DNA of 39,147 nt from Bacteroidales bacterium. Its GTDB lineage: Bacteria; Bacteroidota; Bacteroidia; Bacteroidales; UBA932. The stretch is taken from positions 1-39,147 of the forward strand of contig JAFZDJ010000077.1 in NCBI GenBank assembly GCA_017561265.1. The letters run 5' to 3'. Under the pieces are notes generated by a model, which was given only the letters and a program-made list of their open reading frames with translations, searched no databases and had not been told where the DNA came from. Each line of letters opens with the position of its first letter. The stretch's first letter is position 1. This document shows positions 14,760-23,715 of the stretch, piece by piece. The position numbers and the translations under genes are program-made.

Positions 14760-17078
14760 ATGAAAATCAAGAGATTTCTGATGCTCTCTGCTGCGGTGAC
14801 AGCAATGGCATCGTGTGACACCACAACAAAGGTCGCTCCAGCTATCCCTCAGGACAAGGATGTTGAAGCGAAGGTGGAAAAGGTTCTCAAGGGAATGAGC
14901 CTTGAGGAGAAGATCGGTCAGATGACGCAGCTGACATCAACTGCAATTGCCCGTGGCATCGATATCACCGAAGCTGGTGAAAAAGCTCTCAGGGATTATA
15001 AAGTGGGTTCTGTACTCAATACTCCTGGAGATATGGCTCAGACTCCTGAGGATTACAATAAGTTTATTACCGAGATCAATAAGATTTCCATCGATGCTTC
15101 CGGCATCCCGACTCTTTACGGACTTGACCATATTCATGGAGTCAGCTATGTTGCAGGCGGTACGCTTTTCCCTCAGGAAATCAATATTGCTGCAACCTTC
15201 AATCGTGAGCATGCGTACAATATGGGTAAGGTTACAGCCTATGAAAGCCGTGCCGCGAATGTTCCTTGGACATTCTCTCCTACAATGGACCTCGGCAGGA
15301 ATCCTGAATGGCCTAGAATGTGGGAAAGCTTTGGTGAGGACACATATGTAAATGCTGAAATGGCAGTTGCTGAAGTCAGAGGAATGCAGGGTGATGACCC
15401 GAATCATGTAGGCCCATATAACATTGCTGCATGTGCAAAGCATTTCATGGGATATGGTGTGCCTGTTACTGGTCAGGACCGTACTCCTTCATCGATTGCA
15501 GCTTCAGAGCTCAGAGAGAAGCATTTCGAGCCTTTCAAGGAGGCTATGCAGGCTGGTGCACTTACCATCATGGTCAATTCAGCAAGCAACAACGGCATGC
15601 CTTTCCATTGCAACACGGAACTTCTTACCAAATGGGTGAAGGAGGATCTCAATTGGGATGGTATGATAGTTACAGACTGGGCTGACATCGTCAATCTCTA
15701 CACCCGCGAGCGTGTCGCTTCTTCTCAGAAAGAAGCTGTGAAACTTGCAATCAATGCAGGTATCGACATGTCGATGGTTCCATACGACTGTACTTTTGCA
15801 GATGACCTCAAGGCTCTTGTAGAGGAGGGTGAGGTCTCTATGTCACGTATCGACGATGCGGCACGCCGTATCCTTAGAGTGAAGATGCGTCTTGGCCTTT
15901 TCGAGACACCAGATACATATCTTGCCGATTATCCTGAATTCGGCGGTGAGGCTCATGCGAAGCTTGCTTATGAGGCAGCGGTCGAGTCAGAGGTTCTTCT
16001 TAAGAATAATGGAATTCTTCCACTCAAGAAGGATGTCAGGATTCTCGTTACAGGTCCGAATGCAAACTCGATGAGGACATTGAACGGCGGATGGTCATAT
16101 ACATGGCAGGGTCACGGTGCATCGCTCCCGCAGTTCACTGAGAGGTTCAATACCATTTATGAGGCTATCGATCAGAAATTTGATAATGTGACATATGTTC
16201 CTGGAGTCGAGTATCATCTTGACGGTACTGACTGGAAGTTCGATGAGGCTACAAGTATCAAGGAAGCTGTTGCAGCTGCAAGAAGATCGGAGGTCATCAT
16301 TGCATGTGTAGGTGAGAATACATATTGTGAAACTCCGGGTAATGATGTGGATCTGAATCTTTCCAGGAATCAGAAGGATCTTGTAAATGCTCTTGCTGCT
16401 ACTGGCAGACCTATGATCCTTATCCTGAATGAGGGACGTCCTCGTATCATCAATGACATCGAGCCGCTTGCATCTGCCATTGTAGATGTACTTCTTCCAA
16501 GCAACTATGGTGGTGATGCACTTGCCTCACTCCTTTGCGGTGAGGAGAACTTCAGCGGAAAGCTTCCGTTCACTTATCCTAAGTATACGAACAAGTTCGC
16601 TGTATATGATTACAAGCCTGCAGAGAATCAGACAACCATGGCGGGAACATACAATTACAATGCTGTAATGGATGTTCAGTGGCCGTTCGGACATGGTCTC
16701 AGCTACACAACATTCGAATACTCGAATCTTACAGTATCGCAGACTGAGTTTGATTCGTCTGATGTGCTCAAGGTTACCGTTGACGTTACCAATACCGGAG
16801 ATGTTACAGGAAAGGAGAGCGTTCTTCTCTTCTCGAGCGACTATTATGCAAGCTCTACTCCTGATGTACGCCGTCTCCGTGCATTTGACAAGGTGGAGCT
16901 CGCTCCTGGTGAAACCAAGACTGTAGAGCTTGAACTCAAGGCAAAGGATCTTGCATTCGTGAACTACTATGGAAAGTGGACAATCGAAGAGGGAGACTTC
17001 GCACTTTCTGTAGGAAATCAGAGTATCGATATCCATTGTACTGAGACTTTAGTCTGGGAGCAGCCTGATATCGACTGA
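14760..17078 (+). CDS. bglX: Glycoside hydrolase family 3 beta-glucosidase, lipoprotein (BglX-like)
   Basis: A 772-residue GH3 enzyme. The N-terminus is a lipoprotein signal (MKIKRFLMLS..., lipobox MASC with Cys19), so it is probably anchored in the periplasm or at the surface. The N-terminal GH3 barrel contains GLDHIHGVSY, NPEWPRMWESFGED, CAKHFMGYG (KHF 227-229) and the nucleophile Asp306 in MIVTDWADI. A GH3 C-terminal domain (LLKNNGILPL onward) and a fibronectin-III-like tail (KVTVDVTNTGDVTGKE) complete the usual BglX layout. It releases terminal glucose from beta-linked glucosides; other beta-glycosides are possible. Its 3' end overlaps the convergent TPR/HTH regulator gene by 30 bases. 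Confidence 0.9.
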   Translation: MKIKRFLMLSAAVTAMASCDTTTKVAPAIPQDKDVEAKVEKVLKGMSLEEKIGQMTQLTSTAIARGIDITEAGEKALRDYKVGSVLNTPGDMAQTPEDYNKFITEINKISIDASGIPTLYGLDHIHGVSYVAGGTLFPQEINIAATFNREHAYNMGKVTAYESRAANVPWTFSPTMDLGRNPEWPRMWESFGEDTYVNAEMAVAEVRGMQGDDPNHVGPYNIAACAKHFMGYGVPVTGQDRTPSSIAASELREKHFEPFKEAMQAGALTIMVNSASNNGMPFHCNTELLTKWVKEDLNWDGMIVTDWADIVNLYTRERVASSQKEAVKLAINAGIDMSMVPYDCTFADDLKALVEEGEVSMSRIDDAARRILRVKMRLGLFETPDTYLADYPEFGGEAHAKLAYEAAVESEVLLKNNGILPLKKDVRILVTGPNANSMRTLNGGWSYTWQGHGASLPQFTERFNTIYEAIDQKFDNVTYVPGVEYHLDGTDWKFDEATSIKEAVAAARRSEVIIACVGENTYCETPGNDVDLNLSRNQKDLVNALAATGRPMILILNEGRPRIINDIEPLASAIVDVLLPSNYGGDALASLLCGEENFSGKLPFTYPKYTNKFAVYDYKPAENQTTMAGTYNYNAVMDVQWPFGHGLSYTTFEYSNLTVSQTEFDSSDVLKVTVDVTNTGDVTGKESVLLFSSDYYASSTPDVRRLRAFDKVELAPGETKTVELELKAKDLAFVNYYGKWTIEEGDFALSVGNQSIDIHCTETLVWEQPDID

Positions 17079-18719
17079 TGCGGGGCAGTATTCAAGTTCA
17101 TTAAGGAGGTTTCTGATATATATGCTGAGGTTGGTGTCATGACCTCCTAGTCCCAGTTTCTTCCTTATATCGGATCCTATATGGTAATGTCTTTTCATAT
17201 TTGTAAAAGACGTTACCATTTTTCCGTTAAGCCCTATTGCATAAAGGCAGCAGAACTCCAGTTCAGTTTCATTCAGACCTTTTTCCATGAGGTATCCTGT
17301 GAACTGCGGGTAGGAAGTCTCGAATATGAGTCTTGTATGCCGTATGAATTCCTTTCTGTCGTTTATTATGTCATTCAGTGTCTTGGATGCCTTTGCTTCG
17401 AAGAATGAGTCATTCAGAGCTTCGCTCATGACGAACTGGTCTATGATCCGCAGACGTTCATTGATGATCTTCATGCCTTCGCTGTTCTTTGTTTCCGCTT
17501 TGCTCAATACTTCTCTTTCCATCATAAGTTCTTCGAATTGTTTTCTGAGACTTGCGTTTTCTGACTCCTTTATAAGTAACTTCTTCCTTATGATCAGGAT
17601 GAACATGAAAGATGCAGCTAATAACAGAAGTCCTGCGCATATGGCAAGGATGAGTATCGTATTCTTCATCCGGGACTTTTCATACATTTCATCCTTCTCT
17701 TCCTGCCTTTCAATGAAACGCGTGTCTTCTGTCAGAATGCTTCTTCCGATCTCTCCGCTCAGAGCATCGTATTTTCTATATGACTCGAAAGCCTTGCGGT
17801 AATCTCCTTTCAACTCGTTAACCTGAGCCATCCGGTAATGATATGATGCGTTCGTACCTCTGAATTCAGCCTGTCTTTCCAGAGCTTCTTCTGCCTTTGC
17901 CGCGTCGTTTTCGTTAATATATGTACCGGCTATCATCAGCCAGTCTACAAGCTTCGGATCCGTGATGACCGACAGATACTCGTTCCGGATACTTTCCACT
18001 TTTCCAGGCGACTTTCTCTCGTTCAGAAATATCAGTCCTTGATACATCTTGTTCAGATTCCTTATGGAAAGCTCTTCCTTATCGGCTTTTATCATGTCTA
18101 TGGTCTCTTTTGCGGAATCGTATTCCTCCAGCATCATCTGGCAGTCCGCCTTTCTAAGCATGTTCGCAACATATTTCTCCCTGTCTCCGTCCTTCCTGCT
18201 GTATTCTGCCGCCAGATTGTAGTTCGACATGGCATTTGCATAATCCAATGCAGAATGATAGATTCTGCCTTTGGATGCGTATACCAGCACTTTTGTTGAG
18301 ACGCAATCTTCACGTGTATCGGTATGCTCCGCTTTCACGAGCCATCTCATTGCCTCATCATATTCTCCTGCATTTTCGAATATTCTTGCCGTATAGTAGA
18401 ATGTCCTGGCCTTTTCACATTCATTTCCCTTTGACGCATAATACGATACAGCGTCAGCTATTATGCTGTCGCTGCATATGTCAATCTTGCTCTTGTCCAG
18501 AGCTATGGATTTCAGAAGAGAATACCTTGCCTTCAATCTTTCGGAATCAAGAAGCCCTGTGTCTGTCTTACTGATGATGAATAATGCACTGTCCGGACTG
18601 AATGACAGCATGTCTTCGATCCTGTCGAATTCATGGTTCAGCTGTTTCTTCTGATCTGTGCATGACGAGCAGAGGAGCATAGAGCAGAAAATGACAGCCA
18701 GCTTGCTGAATGATTTCAT
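17049..18719 (-). CDS. TPR sensor-regulator with membrane helix, coiled coil and C-terminal HTH
   Basis: A 556-residue protein of a type common in Bacteroidales. It starts with a lipobox-like signal (LCSSC, Cys20), has a TPR-rich segment (about 40-330, e.g. ARTFYYTARIFENAGEYDEA), a single transmembrane helix (354-377) followed by IIRKK, a coiled-coil stretch (about 380-425), and a C-terminal block (about 475-540, LNETELEFCCLYAIGLNGK then DIRKKLGLG) that resembles the LuxR-type helix-turn-helix of these regulators. The layout suggests a periplasmic sensing part and a cytoplasmic DNA-binding part, although a lipidated N-terminus would be unusual for that topology. Overlap with the GH3 gene end and co-direction with the small secreted gene upstream are the only clues to targets. 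Confidence 0.7.
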   Translation of the reverse strand: MKSFSKLAVIFCSMLLCSSCTDQKKQLNHEFDRIEDMLSFSPDSALFIISKTDTGLLDSERLKARYSLLKSIALDKSKIDICSDSIIADAVSYYASKGNECEKARTFYYTARIFENAGEYDEAMRWLVKAEHTDTREDCVSTKVLVYASKGRIYHSALDYANAMSNYNLAAEYSRKDGDREKYVANMLRKADCQMMLEEYDSAKETIDMIKADKEELSIRNLNKMYQGLIFLNERKSPGKVESIRNEYLSVITDPKLVDWLMIAGTYINENDAAKAEEALERQAEFRGTNASYHYRMAQVNELKGDYRKAFESYRKYDALSGEIGRSILTEDTRFIERQEEKDEMYEKSRMKNTILILAICAGLLLLAASFMFILIIRKKLLIKESENASLRKQFEELMMEREVLSKAETKNSEGMKIINERLRIIDQFVMSEALNDSFFEAKASKTLNDIINDRKEFIRHTRLIFETSYPQFTGYLMEKGLNETELEFCCLYAIGLNGKMVTSFTNMKRHYHIGSDIRKKLGLGGHDTNLSIYIRNLLNELEYCPASVDIRLLPD

Positions 18720-18737
18720 TGTACCTCGTTATTTGTG

Positions 18738-18805
18738 AGGCACAGGAGTCGTCGTCATGCTCGTCATGTGGTCGAATTCAGGTGGTGACGCGGCTGCCTG
18801 TGCCT
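18738..18805 (-). promoter_or_regulatory. 9-bp inverted repeat between two leftward genes
   Basis: AGGCACAGG at 18738-18746 and CCTGTGCCT at 18797-18805 are perfect complements separated by 50 bases, filling most of the gap between the small secreted gene and the regulator gene. It could act as an attenuator or processing structure; no T-run supports a classic terminator. Confidence 0.3.
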
Positions 18806-18814
18806 TATTTATGA

Positions 18815-19198
18815 TTAATATGCAATTATAATACCTTCTCCGTAATATCTGAAGGATTCAAGTATCAGAATATATGTTCCCTTCCCAGGAATCATGAATG
18901 TAGCTTGAGCTTCAATGTCAGGTTGTATTACCATATGATTCACGATATTCCCGTTCATGTCGGAAAGTTTCAGCATAGTAGGTGATCCGGTTCCGTGACA
19001 TGTGATGCTGAGCGTATTGCTGTTGCCATCATAGGTATATCCGCAATATGCGATGCTTCTGTCAATGTCGTGCATGTCCTGAGGTACGAGGATGATCTGT
19101 TCTGCCTCAGGTTTTACAATAGGTGGGTCGTCCTGAAGGTCATCGGCGTTGGCGTTCAGAGTGAAAAGCAGTGCTGCAAATAGGAATAAATGTTTCAT
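18815..19198 (-). CDS. Small secreted protein, DUF3244-like
   Basis: A 127-residue protein with a signal peptide (MKHLFLFAALLFTLNANA, 18 residues). The mature part is a single beta-sandwich-like unit: TLSITCHGTGSPTMLKLSDM, NGNIVNHMV, then a glycine-tyrosine strand pair GKGTYILILES and a final GEGIIIAY. This pattern (D.xGN followed by PGxGxYxLxIES) resembles the DUF3244 family of small Bacteroidales secreted proteins, and more generally a secretion-sorting-tail fold. Function is unknown. It is upstream of and co-directional with the TPR/HTH regulator, 95 bases apart, so the two may be expressed together. Confidence 0.6.
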   Translation of the reverse strand: MKHLFLFAALLFTLNANADDLQDDPPIVKPEAEQIILVPQDMHDIDRSIAYCGYTYDGNSNTLSITCHGTGSPTMLKLSDMNGNIVNHMVIQPDIEAQATFMIPGKGTYILILESFRYYGEGIIIAY

Positions 19199-19242
19199 GA
19201 TGTTTGGTTTTAACGTTTGACATTATGTGATTGAATATGGTG

Positions 19243-19250
19243 CAAAATTA
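19243..19250 (-). promoter_or_regulatory. -7 promoter box for the small secreted gene
   Basis: The minus strand reads TAATTTTG (then CA), an exact TAnnTTTG match 45 bases from the ATG at 19198. A TTG-containing -33 (minus strand CTTG, 19271-19274) lies 20 bases away. Two GTCTGAC repeats sit in the spacer and could be an operator. Confidence 0.5.
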
Positions 19251-19588
19251 GGTCTGACAAGTCTGACTGTCAAGACAAAAAGTTTGACAGCAAGAAAAAG
19301 TTTCTCGAGGTAATGGATTGATTGTCAGTATATTGCTTTGCTCTTTGGGTCGTGATGTTTCTGAAAGTTTGTTCTCTCATTGTTTTGTGTGATTATATGC
19401 CTATATTTGCATATAAGTTGGCATTTAACCAGAATGATATATTTCCTGTCATCACCACCAGAATTCGACATTTTTTTCAGATGAGCAGGATGTGCAGGGA
19501 AGCGCGTGCAAGGCACGGGCTTGTTTCCGTTTGCTCAGAAGTGGTCGAATACTTTGGTGGTGCGGTTATGGTCCGTGTCTTTTTTTTG

Positions 19589-19596
19589 TAAGTTTG
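19589..19596 (+). promoter_or_regulatory. -7 promoter box for dut-murF
   Basis: TAAGTTTG matches TAnnTTTG exactly and lies 19 bases before the dut ATG, implying a very short leader. The -33 element is weak (TTATG near 19566). Confidence 0.5.
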
Positions 19597-19615
19597 CATT
19601 AAAATAACATAACGC

Positions 19616-20047
19616 ATGAAAGTAAGAATCGTCAACAGATCCTCGTTCCCTACACCAGCATATGCGACAGAGAAGTCGGCCGGAATGGATCTTAAAGCAG
19701 ACATCAAGGAACCGGTGACTCTGGCTCCTCTCGAAAGAGCAATGATTCCGACAGGACTTTATATTGCACTTCCGGATGGGACTGAGGCTCAGGTAAGACC
19801 TCGTAGCGGACTTGCAGCCAAGTTCGGTATATCAGTCCTTAATTCTCCTGGAACAATCGATGCCGATTATAGAGGAGAAGTAAAGGTAATTCTCGTAAAT
19901 CTTTCCAATGAGCCTTTTGTCATCAATCCGGGCGAGAGGATAGCGCAGATGGTGGTGGCGAGATATGAGAAGGTAGAATGGGATGAAGTGGAAGTCCTTG
20001 ATGAGACTGAAAGAGGAGAAGGGGGATTCGGATCAACAGGCAGATAA
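19616..20047 (+). CDS. dut: Deoxyuridine 5'-triphosphate nucleotidohydrolase (dUTPase)
   Basis: A 143-residue trimeric-type dUTPase, the usual length. All five motifs are present in order: [33 protein letters not shown] with the catalytic aspartate, [11 protein letters not shown], and the C-terminal GGFGSTGR that closes over the active site. It hydrolyses dUTP to dUMP and pyrophosphate, preventing uracil incorporation and feeding thymidylate synthesis. Its stop is one base before the murF start, so the two are cotranscribed. A TAAGTTTG -7 box lies directly upstream. Confidence 0.95.
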   Translation: MKVRIVNRSSFPTPAYATEKSAGMDLKADIKEPVTLAPLERAMIPTGLYIALPDGTEAQVRPRSGLAAKFGISVLNSPGTIDADYRGEVKVILVNLSNEPFVINPGERIAQMVVARYEKVEWDEVEVLDETERGEGGFGSTGR

Positions 20048-20048
20048 A

Positions 20049-21398
20049 ATGGAAATCATCAATATCTATAATAAGTTCAGGTCATGCGGAAGTGTGACGA
20101 CTGACAGCCGTACCTTGAAAGGAGGAGAAATGTTCTTTGCTCTGAAAGGCGAGAATTTCGATGGTAATGAGTATGCTCTGAAGGCATTGGAGGCCGGAGC
20201 TGCCTACGCAGTTGTAAACAAGGATTCAGCTGTCGGGGCATGTGTCGATCCTCGTCTTATCAAGGTGGATGATACTTTAAAGACCCTGCAGGAACTTGCC
20301 AGATGGCATAGGTCAATGACTATTGTTGACGGTAAACCGTTGACGGTCATTGCGCTTACCGGAACAAACGGAAAGACCACTACAAAGGAACTTATCAGAG
20401 AAGTCCTCTCTGTAAAATATAAGGTGACGGCAACCGAGGGTAATCTTAATAACAACATAGGTGTGCCGCTTACACTTCTGAAGATCAATTCAGAGACTCA
20501 GCTCGCAGTGGTGGAAATGGGTGCAAGCCATCCTGGAGACATCAAGGAACTTGTAGATATCGCTCTTCCGAATTATGGCCTTATCACAAATGTAGGAAAG
20601 GCTCATCTTCTCGGATTCGGAAGCTTTGAGGGAGTAAAGGCTACCAAGGGCGAACTATATGATTACCTTCGTCGTACAGCAGACAAAGCGTTCATCAATG
20701 TTGATAATCCGCATCTGTGTAAGATGGCTTCGGAACGCAACATGCAGCATGATACCGAGCGTTCGTACTCTCTGCTTCTTCCTTATGGTCTTGATTATCA
20801 GGGTGCTACAGTGCTTTTCTCGGATGCTGAACATCCTTTCCTCAGAATACTATGCTTTGGAACGATCATAAATACCAGACTGGTCGGTACATACAATGCT
20901 GATAATGTAATGGCAGCCATTGCTGTCGGAATTCATTTCGGGGTGTCTTTCGAAGATGCTGTGAAGGCCATAGAGTCATATGAGCCGTCAAACAACCGTT
21001 CCCAGATGACAAGGACAGAACGCAATACACTTATTGTTGACGCATACAATGCCAATCCGACCAGCATGGCCGCTGCTCTTGACAATTTCTCTAATGTTTC
21101 TGCAGAATGCAAGATAGCCATGCTCGGAGATATGCTCGAACTGGGTGCGGAGTCTGTAAATGAGCATAAATCAGTCATTACTTCAGCCCTTGGACGTAGA
21201 CTCCGTAAGGTTTTCTTTGTTGGTAAGGAGTTCAAAAAGGCTGCAGATGGAATTGCATATGATCCAGACGTCGCATCATTCTTCGATACATCAGATCAGT
21301 TGGCTGAGCATCTGCGTACTTCACCTGTATCCGGAGCGACAGTCCTTATAAAAGGATCGCGCGGTACCAGGATGGAAAAAGTAATTGACACACTATAA
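20049..21398 (+). CDS. murF: UDP-N-acetylmuramoyl-tripeptide--D-alanyl-D-alanine ligase
   Basis: A 449-residue Mur ligase. The N-terminal domain has VTTDSRTLKGGEMFFALKG typical of MurE/MurF substrate binding, the ATP loop is TGTNGKTTTKE (about 104-114), and the central and C-terminal parts contain MGASHPGDIKEL, NVGKAHLLGF, DAYNANPTSM and KGSRGTRMEKV, which are MurF-specific. It adds D-Ala-D-Ala to UDP-MurNAc-tripeptide in the cytoplasm, the last soluble step of the peptidoglycan precursor. The ATG at 20049 is used; the frame extends upstream into dut but those residues do not match the family. A strong hairpin terminator starts at its stop codon. Confidence 0.93.
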   Translation: MEIINIYNKFRSCGSVTTDSRTLKGGEMFFALKGENFDGNEYALKALEAGAAYAVVNKDSAVGACVDPRLIKVDDTLKTLQELARWHRSMTIVDGKPLTVIALTGTNGKTTTKELIREVLSVKYKVTATEGNLNNNIGVPLTLLKINSETQLAVVEMGASHPGDIKELVDIALPNYGLITNVGKAHLLGFGSFEGVKATKGELYDYLRRTADKAFINVDNPHLCKMASERNMQHDTERSYSLLLPYGLDYQGATVLFSDAEHPFLRILCFGTIINTRLVGTYNADNVMAAIAVGIHFGVSFEDAVKAIESYEPSNNRSQMTRTERNTLIVDAYNANPTSMAAALDNFSNVSAECKIAMLGDMLELGAESVNEHKSVITSALGRRLRKVFFVGKEFKKAADGIAYDPDVASFFDTSDQLAEHLRTSPVSGATVLIKGSRGTRMEKVIDTL

Positions 21399-21439
21399 TA
21401 TAAAAGCAGCAGCACTCCAAGTGCTGCTGCTTTTATATT
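21397..21439. terminator. Perfect 19-bp bidirectional terminator
   Basis: Arms 21397-21415 and 21421-21439 are exact complements with a 5-base loop (TCCAA). A GC-rich GCAGCAGCAC core is flanked by A- and T-rich ends, so it works as an intrinsic terminator in both directions: after murF on the plus strand and after the PAP2 gene on the minus strand. Confidence 0.9.
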
Positions 21440-21444
21440 ATGGG

Positions 21445-22029
21445 TCATTTAAAGTATCTGACTGAAATAAGCTTGGCGATGGTTGCGAAGAGATATCCTG
21501 CTGCAGCTCCTACGATGATTCCGACAATGACATCACCGAGATAATGCTTGCCGACAAAGACACGGCTTATCGACACCATCGATGCCCAGAAGAACATCCA
21601 CCATGCATATCCACGGTATCTCAATCTTGTATCCTGTCTGAATCCTATGTATGTGCAGGTAGCCAGACCGAATGAATTTGCTGCATGAGCTGAAAAGAAA
21701 CTGAAGCTCTTGGTCGTGCCGTCCAGAATATTCAGACCATGTTCCACCATGAAAGGATCATTGAGTGGTCTTGGCCTTCCTGCCAGATCCTTGATGAAAT
21801 TGGAGAACTGGTCGCAGAATCCGAATGTTGCTGTTGCAGCAAGAACGAAAACAAGTCCTTTCTTCCATCCAAGTCTCCAGATCAGGCATCCTACTATCAG
21901 AACATACATAGGGATCCATACCGGTATGTTTGAAAAGAACTGCCAGATAGGGTCGGTTACAGACGAATCCCAACTGTTGATCTTCAGACTCAGAAGCTGG
22001 TCTGTCTTATGTATCTCCTGCCAGAACAT
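21445..22029 (-). CDS. PAP2-family membrane phosphatase
   Basis: A 194-residue membrane protein with about six hydrophobic segments. The three PAP2 signature motifs are present: KDLAGRPRP (80-88), FSAHAANSFG (112-121, catalytic His115) and SRVFVGKHYLGD (155-166, His162 and Asp166). The central motif has SAHA rather than PSGH, as seen in many Bacteroidota members. Such enzymes dephosphorylate lipid phosphates, for example undecaprenyl pyrophosphate, phosphatidylglycerol phosphate or lipid A; which one cannot be read here. Last gene of the hpt-adk-obg-PAP2 operon, five bases after obg. Confidence 0.87.
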   Translation of the reverse strand: MFWQEIHKTDQLLSLKINSWDSSVTDPIWQFFSNIPVWIPMYVLIVGCLIWRLGWKKGLVFVLAATATFGFCDQFSNFIKDLAGRPRPLNDPFMVEHGLNILDGTTKSFSFFSAHAANSFGLATCTYIGFRQDTRLRYRGYAWWMFFWASMVSISRVFVGKHYLGDVIVGIIVGAAAGYLFATIAKLISVRYFK

Positions 22030-22034
22030 ATCCT

Positions 22035-23093
22035 TTACACCAATGTCTTTTCATTGTCATCGCCCGGGAAAAGAACCATTGCCGGTTCTTCTTCTTCGAT
22101 ATCTTTCTGAAGAGCATTCCATAGGATGTCCTTCAGTTCCTTGATACCTTCCTGGGTGAATGACGATATGAATACATGAGGAATATCTTCCGGGAGGGTC
22201 TCTTCGATTTCGCTTTTAAGCTGATCGTCAAGCATGTCAGACTTCGTAACAGCCAGTACGCGATCCTTGACCAGAAGCTCCGGATTATACTCGCGAAGCT
22301 CGTTCAGAAGAACTTCGTATCCTTCTCTGATGTCATCCTGATCTGCAGCAACCATGAAAAGAAGGATTGAATTTCTTTCGATATGTCTGAGGAAGCGCAT
22401 ACCGATACCTTTTCCTTCATGTGCTCCTTCAATGATTCCCGGAATATCGGCCATTACAAACGACTTGTCATCATAATAGCTTACGATGCCGAGATTCGGT
22501 TCAAGAGTAGTGAACGGATAGTCTGCGATTTTAGGACGGGCAGCTGATACAGTTGAAAGCAAAGTGGATTTTCCTGCATTCGGGAATCCCACAAGTCCTA
22601 CATCAGCAAGAAGCTTGAGTTCAAGTATGAACCAGCCTTCCTCAAAAGGTTCACCTGGCTGCGAATAACGGGGAGTCTGGTTGGTTGCTGTCTTGAAATT
22701 GTTGTTTCCAAGGCCTCCACGACCTCCCTTTACAAGGATTCTCTCCTCATGGGGCTCCACTAGCTCGAACAGGATTTCTCCAGTCTCTGCATTCTTGGCT
22801 ACTGTACCAAGAGGAACGTCAAGATAGATGTCCTCACCGTTCTTTCCTTTCTGAAGCTGACCGCTTCCCGCACCACCATGCTCCGCCATGATATGTTTGC
22901 GGTATTTCAGGTGGATGAGAGTCCAGTACTGCGGATTTGCCCTCAGTATGATGTGTCCTCCACGTCCTCCGTCTCCACCGTCAGGACCACCTTTGGGAAC
23001 ATATTTCTCTCTCCTCATGTGCGTAGAACCCGCACCTCCATTACCTGAACGGCAATAGATCTTCACATAGTCTATGAAATTCGAATCCGCCAT
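22035..23093 (-). CDS. obg: GTPase Obg/CgtA
   Basis: A 352-residue Obg GTPase. The N-terminal glycine-rich Obg fold is evident ([39 protein letters not shown]), then the G domain: G1 GFPNAGKST, switch region [12 protein letters not shown]3 [14 protein letters not shown] and the G4-like VTKSD. Obg couples GTP state to large ribosomal subunit maturation and stress responses. The C-terminus is short and acidic, lacking a full OCT domain, which is common in this phylum. It starts 16 bases after adk and ends five bases before the PAP2 gene. Confidence 0.95.
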   Translation of the reverse strand: MADSNFIDYVKIYCRSGNGGAGSTHMRREKYVPKGGPDGGDGGRGGHIILRANPQYWTLIHLKYRKHIMAEHGGAGSGQLQKGKNGEDIYLDVPLGTVAKNAETGEILFELVEPHEERILVKGGRGGLGNNNFKTATNQTPRYSQPGEPFEEGWFILELKLLADVGLVGFPNAGKSTLLSTVSAARPKIADYPFTTLEPNLGIVSYYDDKSFVMADIPGIIEGAHEGKGIGMRFLRHIERNSILLFMVAADQDDIREGYEVLLNELREYNPELLVKDRVLAVTKSDMLDDQLKSEIEETLPEDIPHVFISSFTQEGIKELKDILWNALQKDIEEEEPAMVLFPGDDNEKTLV

Positions 23094-23109
23094 ATATGGA
23101 AATAGTCTC

Positions 23110-23682
23110 TTAGAATTTATCCATTACCGAGAAGATGCGCTGCTGCACCTCTTCGATTGTGCCGATACCATCGATTTCATGGTATTTCTGTACCTTGTTG
23201 TAGTACTCGATGAGCGGCTCGGTCTGGTTGTGGTATGTAACGATACGGTTGTTGATGATATCTTCGCTTGCATCATCTGCACGGCCTTCCTTGAGTGCGC
23301 GACCTTTGATGCGCTCCATGATCATCTCATCAGGAATCATGATGGAAACGGTAGCTGTAACATCTTCCGAAGTCTTTGCGAGGATTGCATCCAGTGCTTC
23401 AGCCTGAGGGAGAGTACGTGGGAATCCGTCAAGGAGGAAGCCGTCAACTCCTTTTACAGTCTTGAATTCATTCTCGATCATGCCTTCCACAACTTCATCA
23501 GGTACAAGACAACCCTGCTCTATAAGAGCCTTTGCCTGAAGTCCGAGCTCTGTACCTGCTGCTATCTCCTTGCGAAGAAGAGCTCCTGTCGAGATGTGGT
23601 GAAGGTTGTATTTTTCAACCATAGCTGTGGCCTGAGTGCCTTTTCCTGCGCCTGGAGGGCCGAATAAGATAAAATACTTCAT
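23110..23682 (-). CDS. adk: Adenylate kinase
   Basis: A 190-residue adenylate kinase. The P-loop is [12 protein letters not shown] (residues 6-17), followed by [13 protein letters not shown] for AMP binding, [17 protein letters not shown], and [20 protein letters not shown]. The lid is the short form without zinc cysteines, which explains the length. It interconverts AMP plus ATP with two ADP in the cytoplasm. It lies between hpt and obg in a purine and growth-related operon, with gaps of 33 and 16 bases. Confidence 0.95.
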   Translation of the reverse strand: MKYFILFGPPGAGKGTQATAMVEKYNLHHISTGALLRKEIAAGTELGLQAKALIEQGCLVPDEVVEGMIENEFKTVKGVDGFLLDGFPRTLPQAEALDAILAKTSEDVTATVSIMIPDEMIMERIKGRALKEGRADDASEDIINNRIVTYHNQTEPLIEYYNKVQKYHEIDGIGTIEEVQQRIFSVMDKF

Positions 23683-23715
23683 ATCTATATATGTCTTTCT
23701 TTGTTTTGTGTCTGG

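Larger units (their letters stand above)
19199..19615. other. 417-bp intergenic region with divergent promoters
   Basis: The gap between the leftward small secreted gene and dut holds promoter boxes for both. I see no convincing gene: the short open frames here lack a plausible start context or family-like sequence. The left third has GTCTGAC twice (19252-19258 and 19261-19267) and related TGTCAAGAC and TTTGACAG words. The middle is AT-rich without clear structure. Confidence 0.5.

Noticed and set aside
19322..19591. Possible 89-codon gene in the gap before dut
   Set aside because: Poor codon pattern, no start context, and its end runs into the dut promoter region.
23074..23667. Open frame of 197 codons opposite adk
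   Set aside because: Shadow of adk codon usage; no recognisable domain, and no space for its own promoter.
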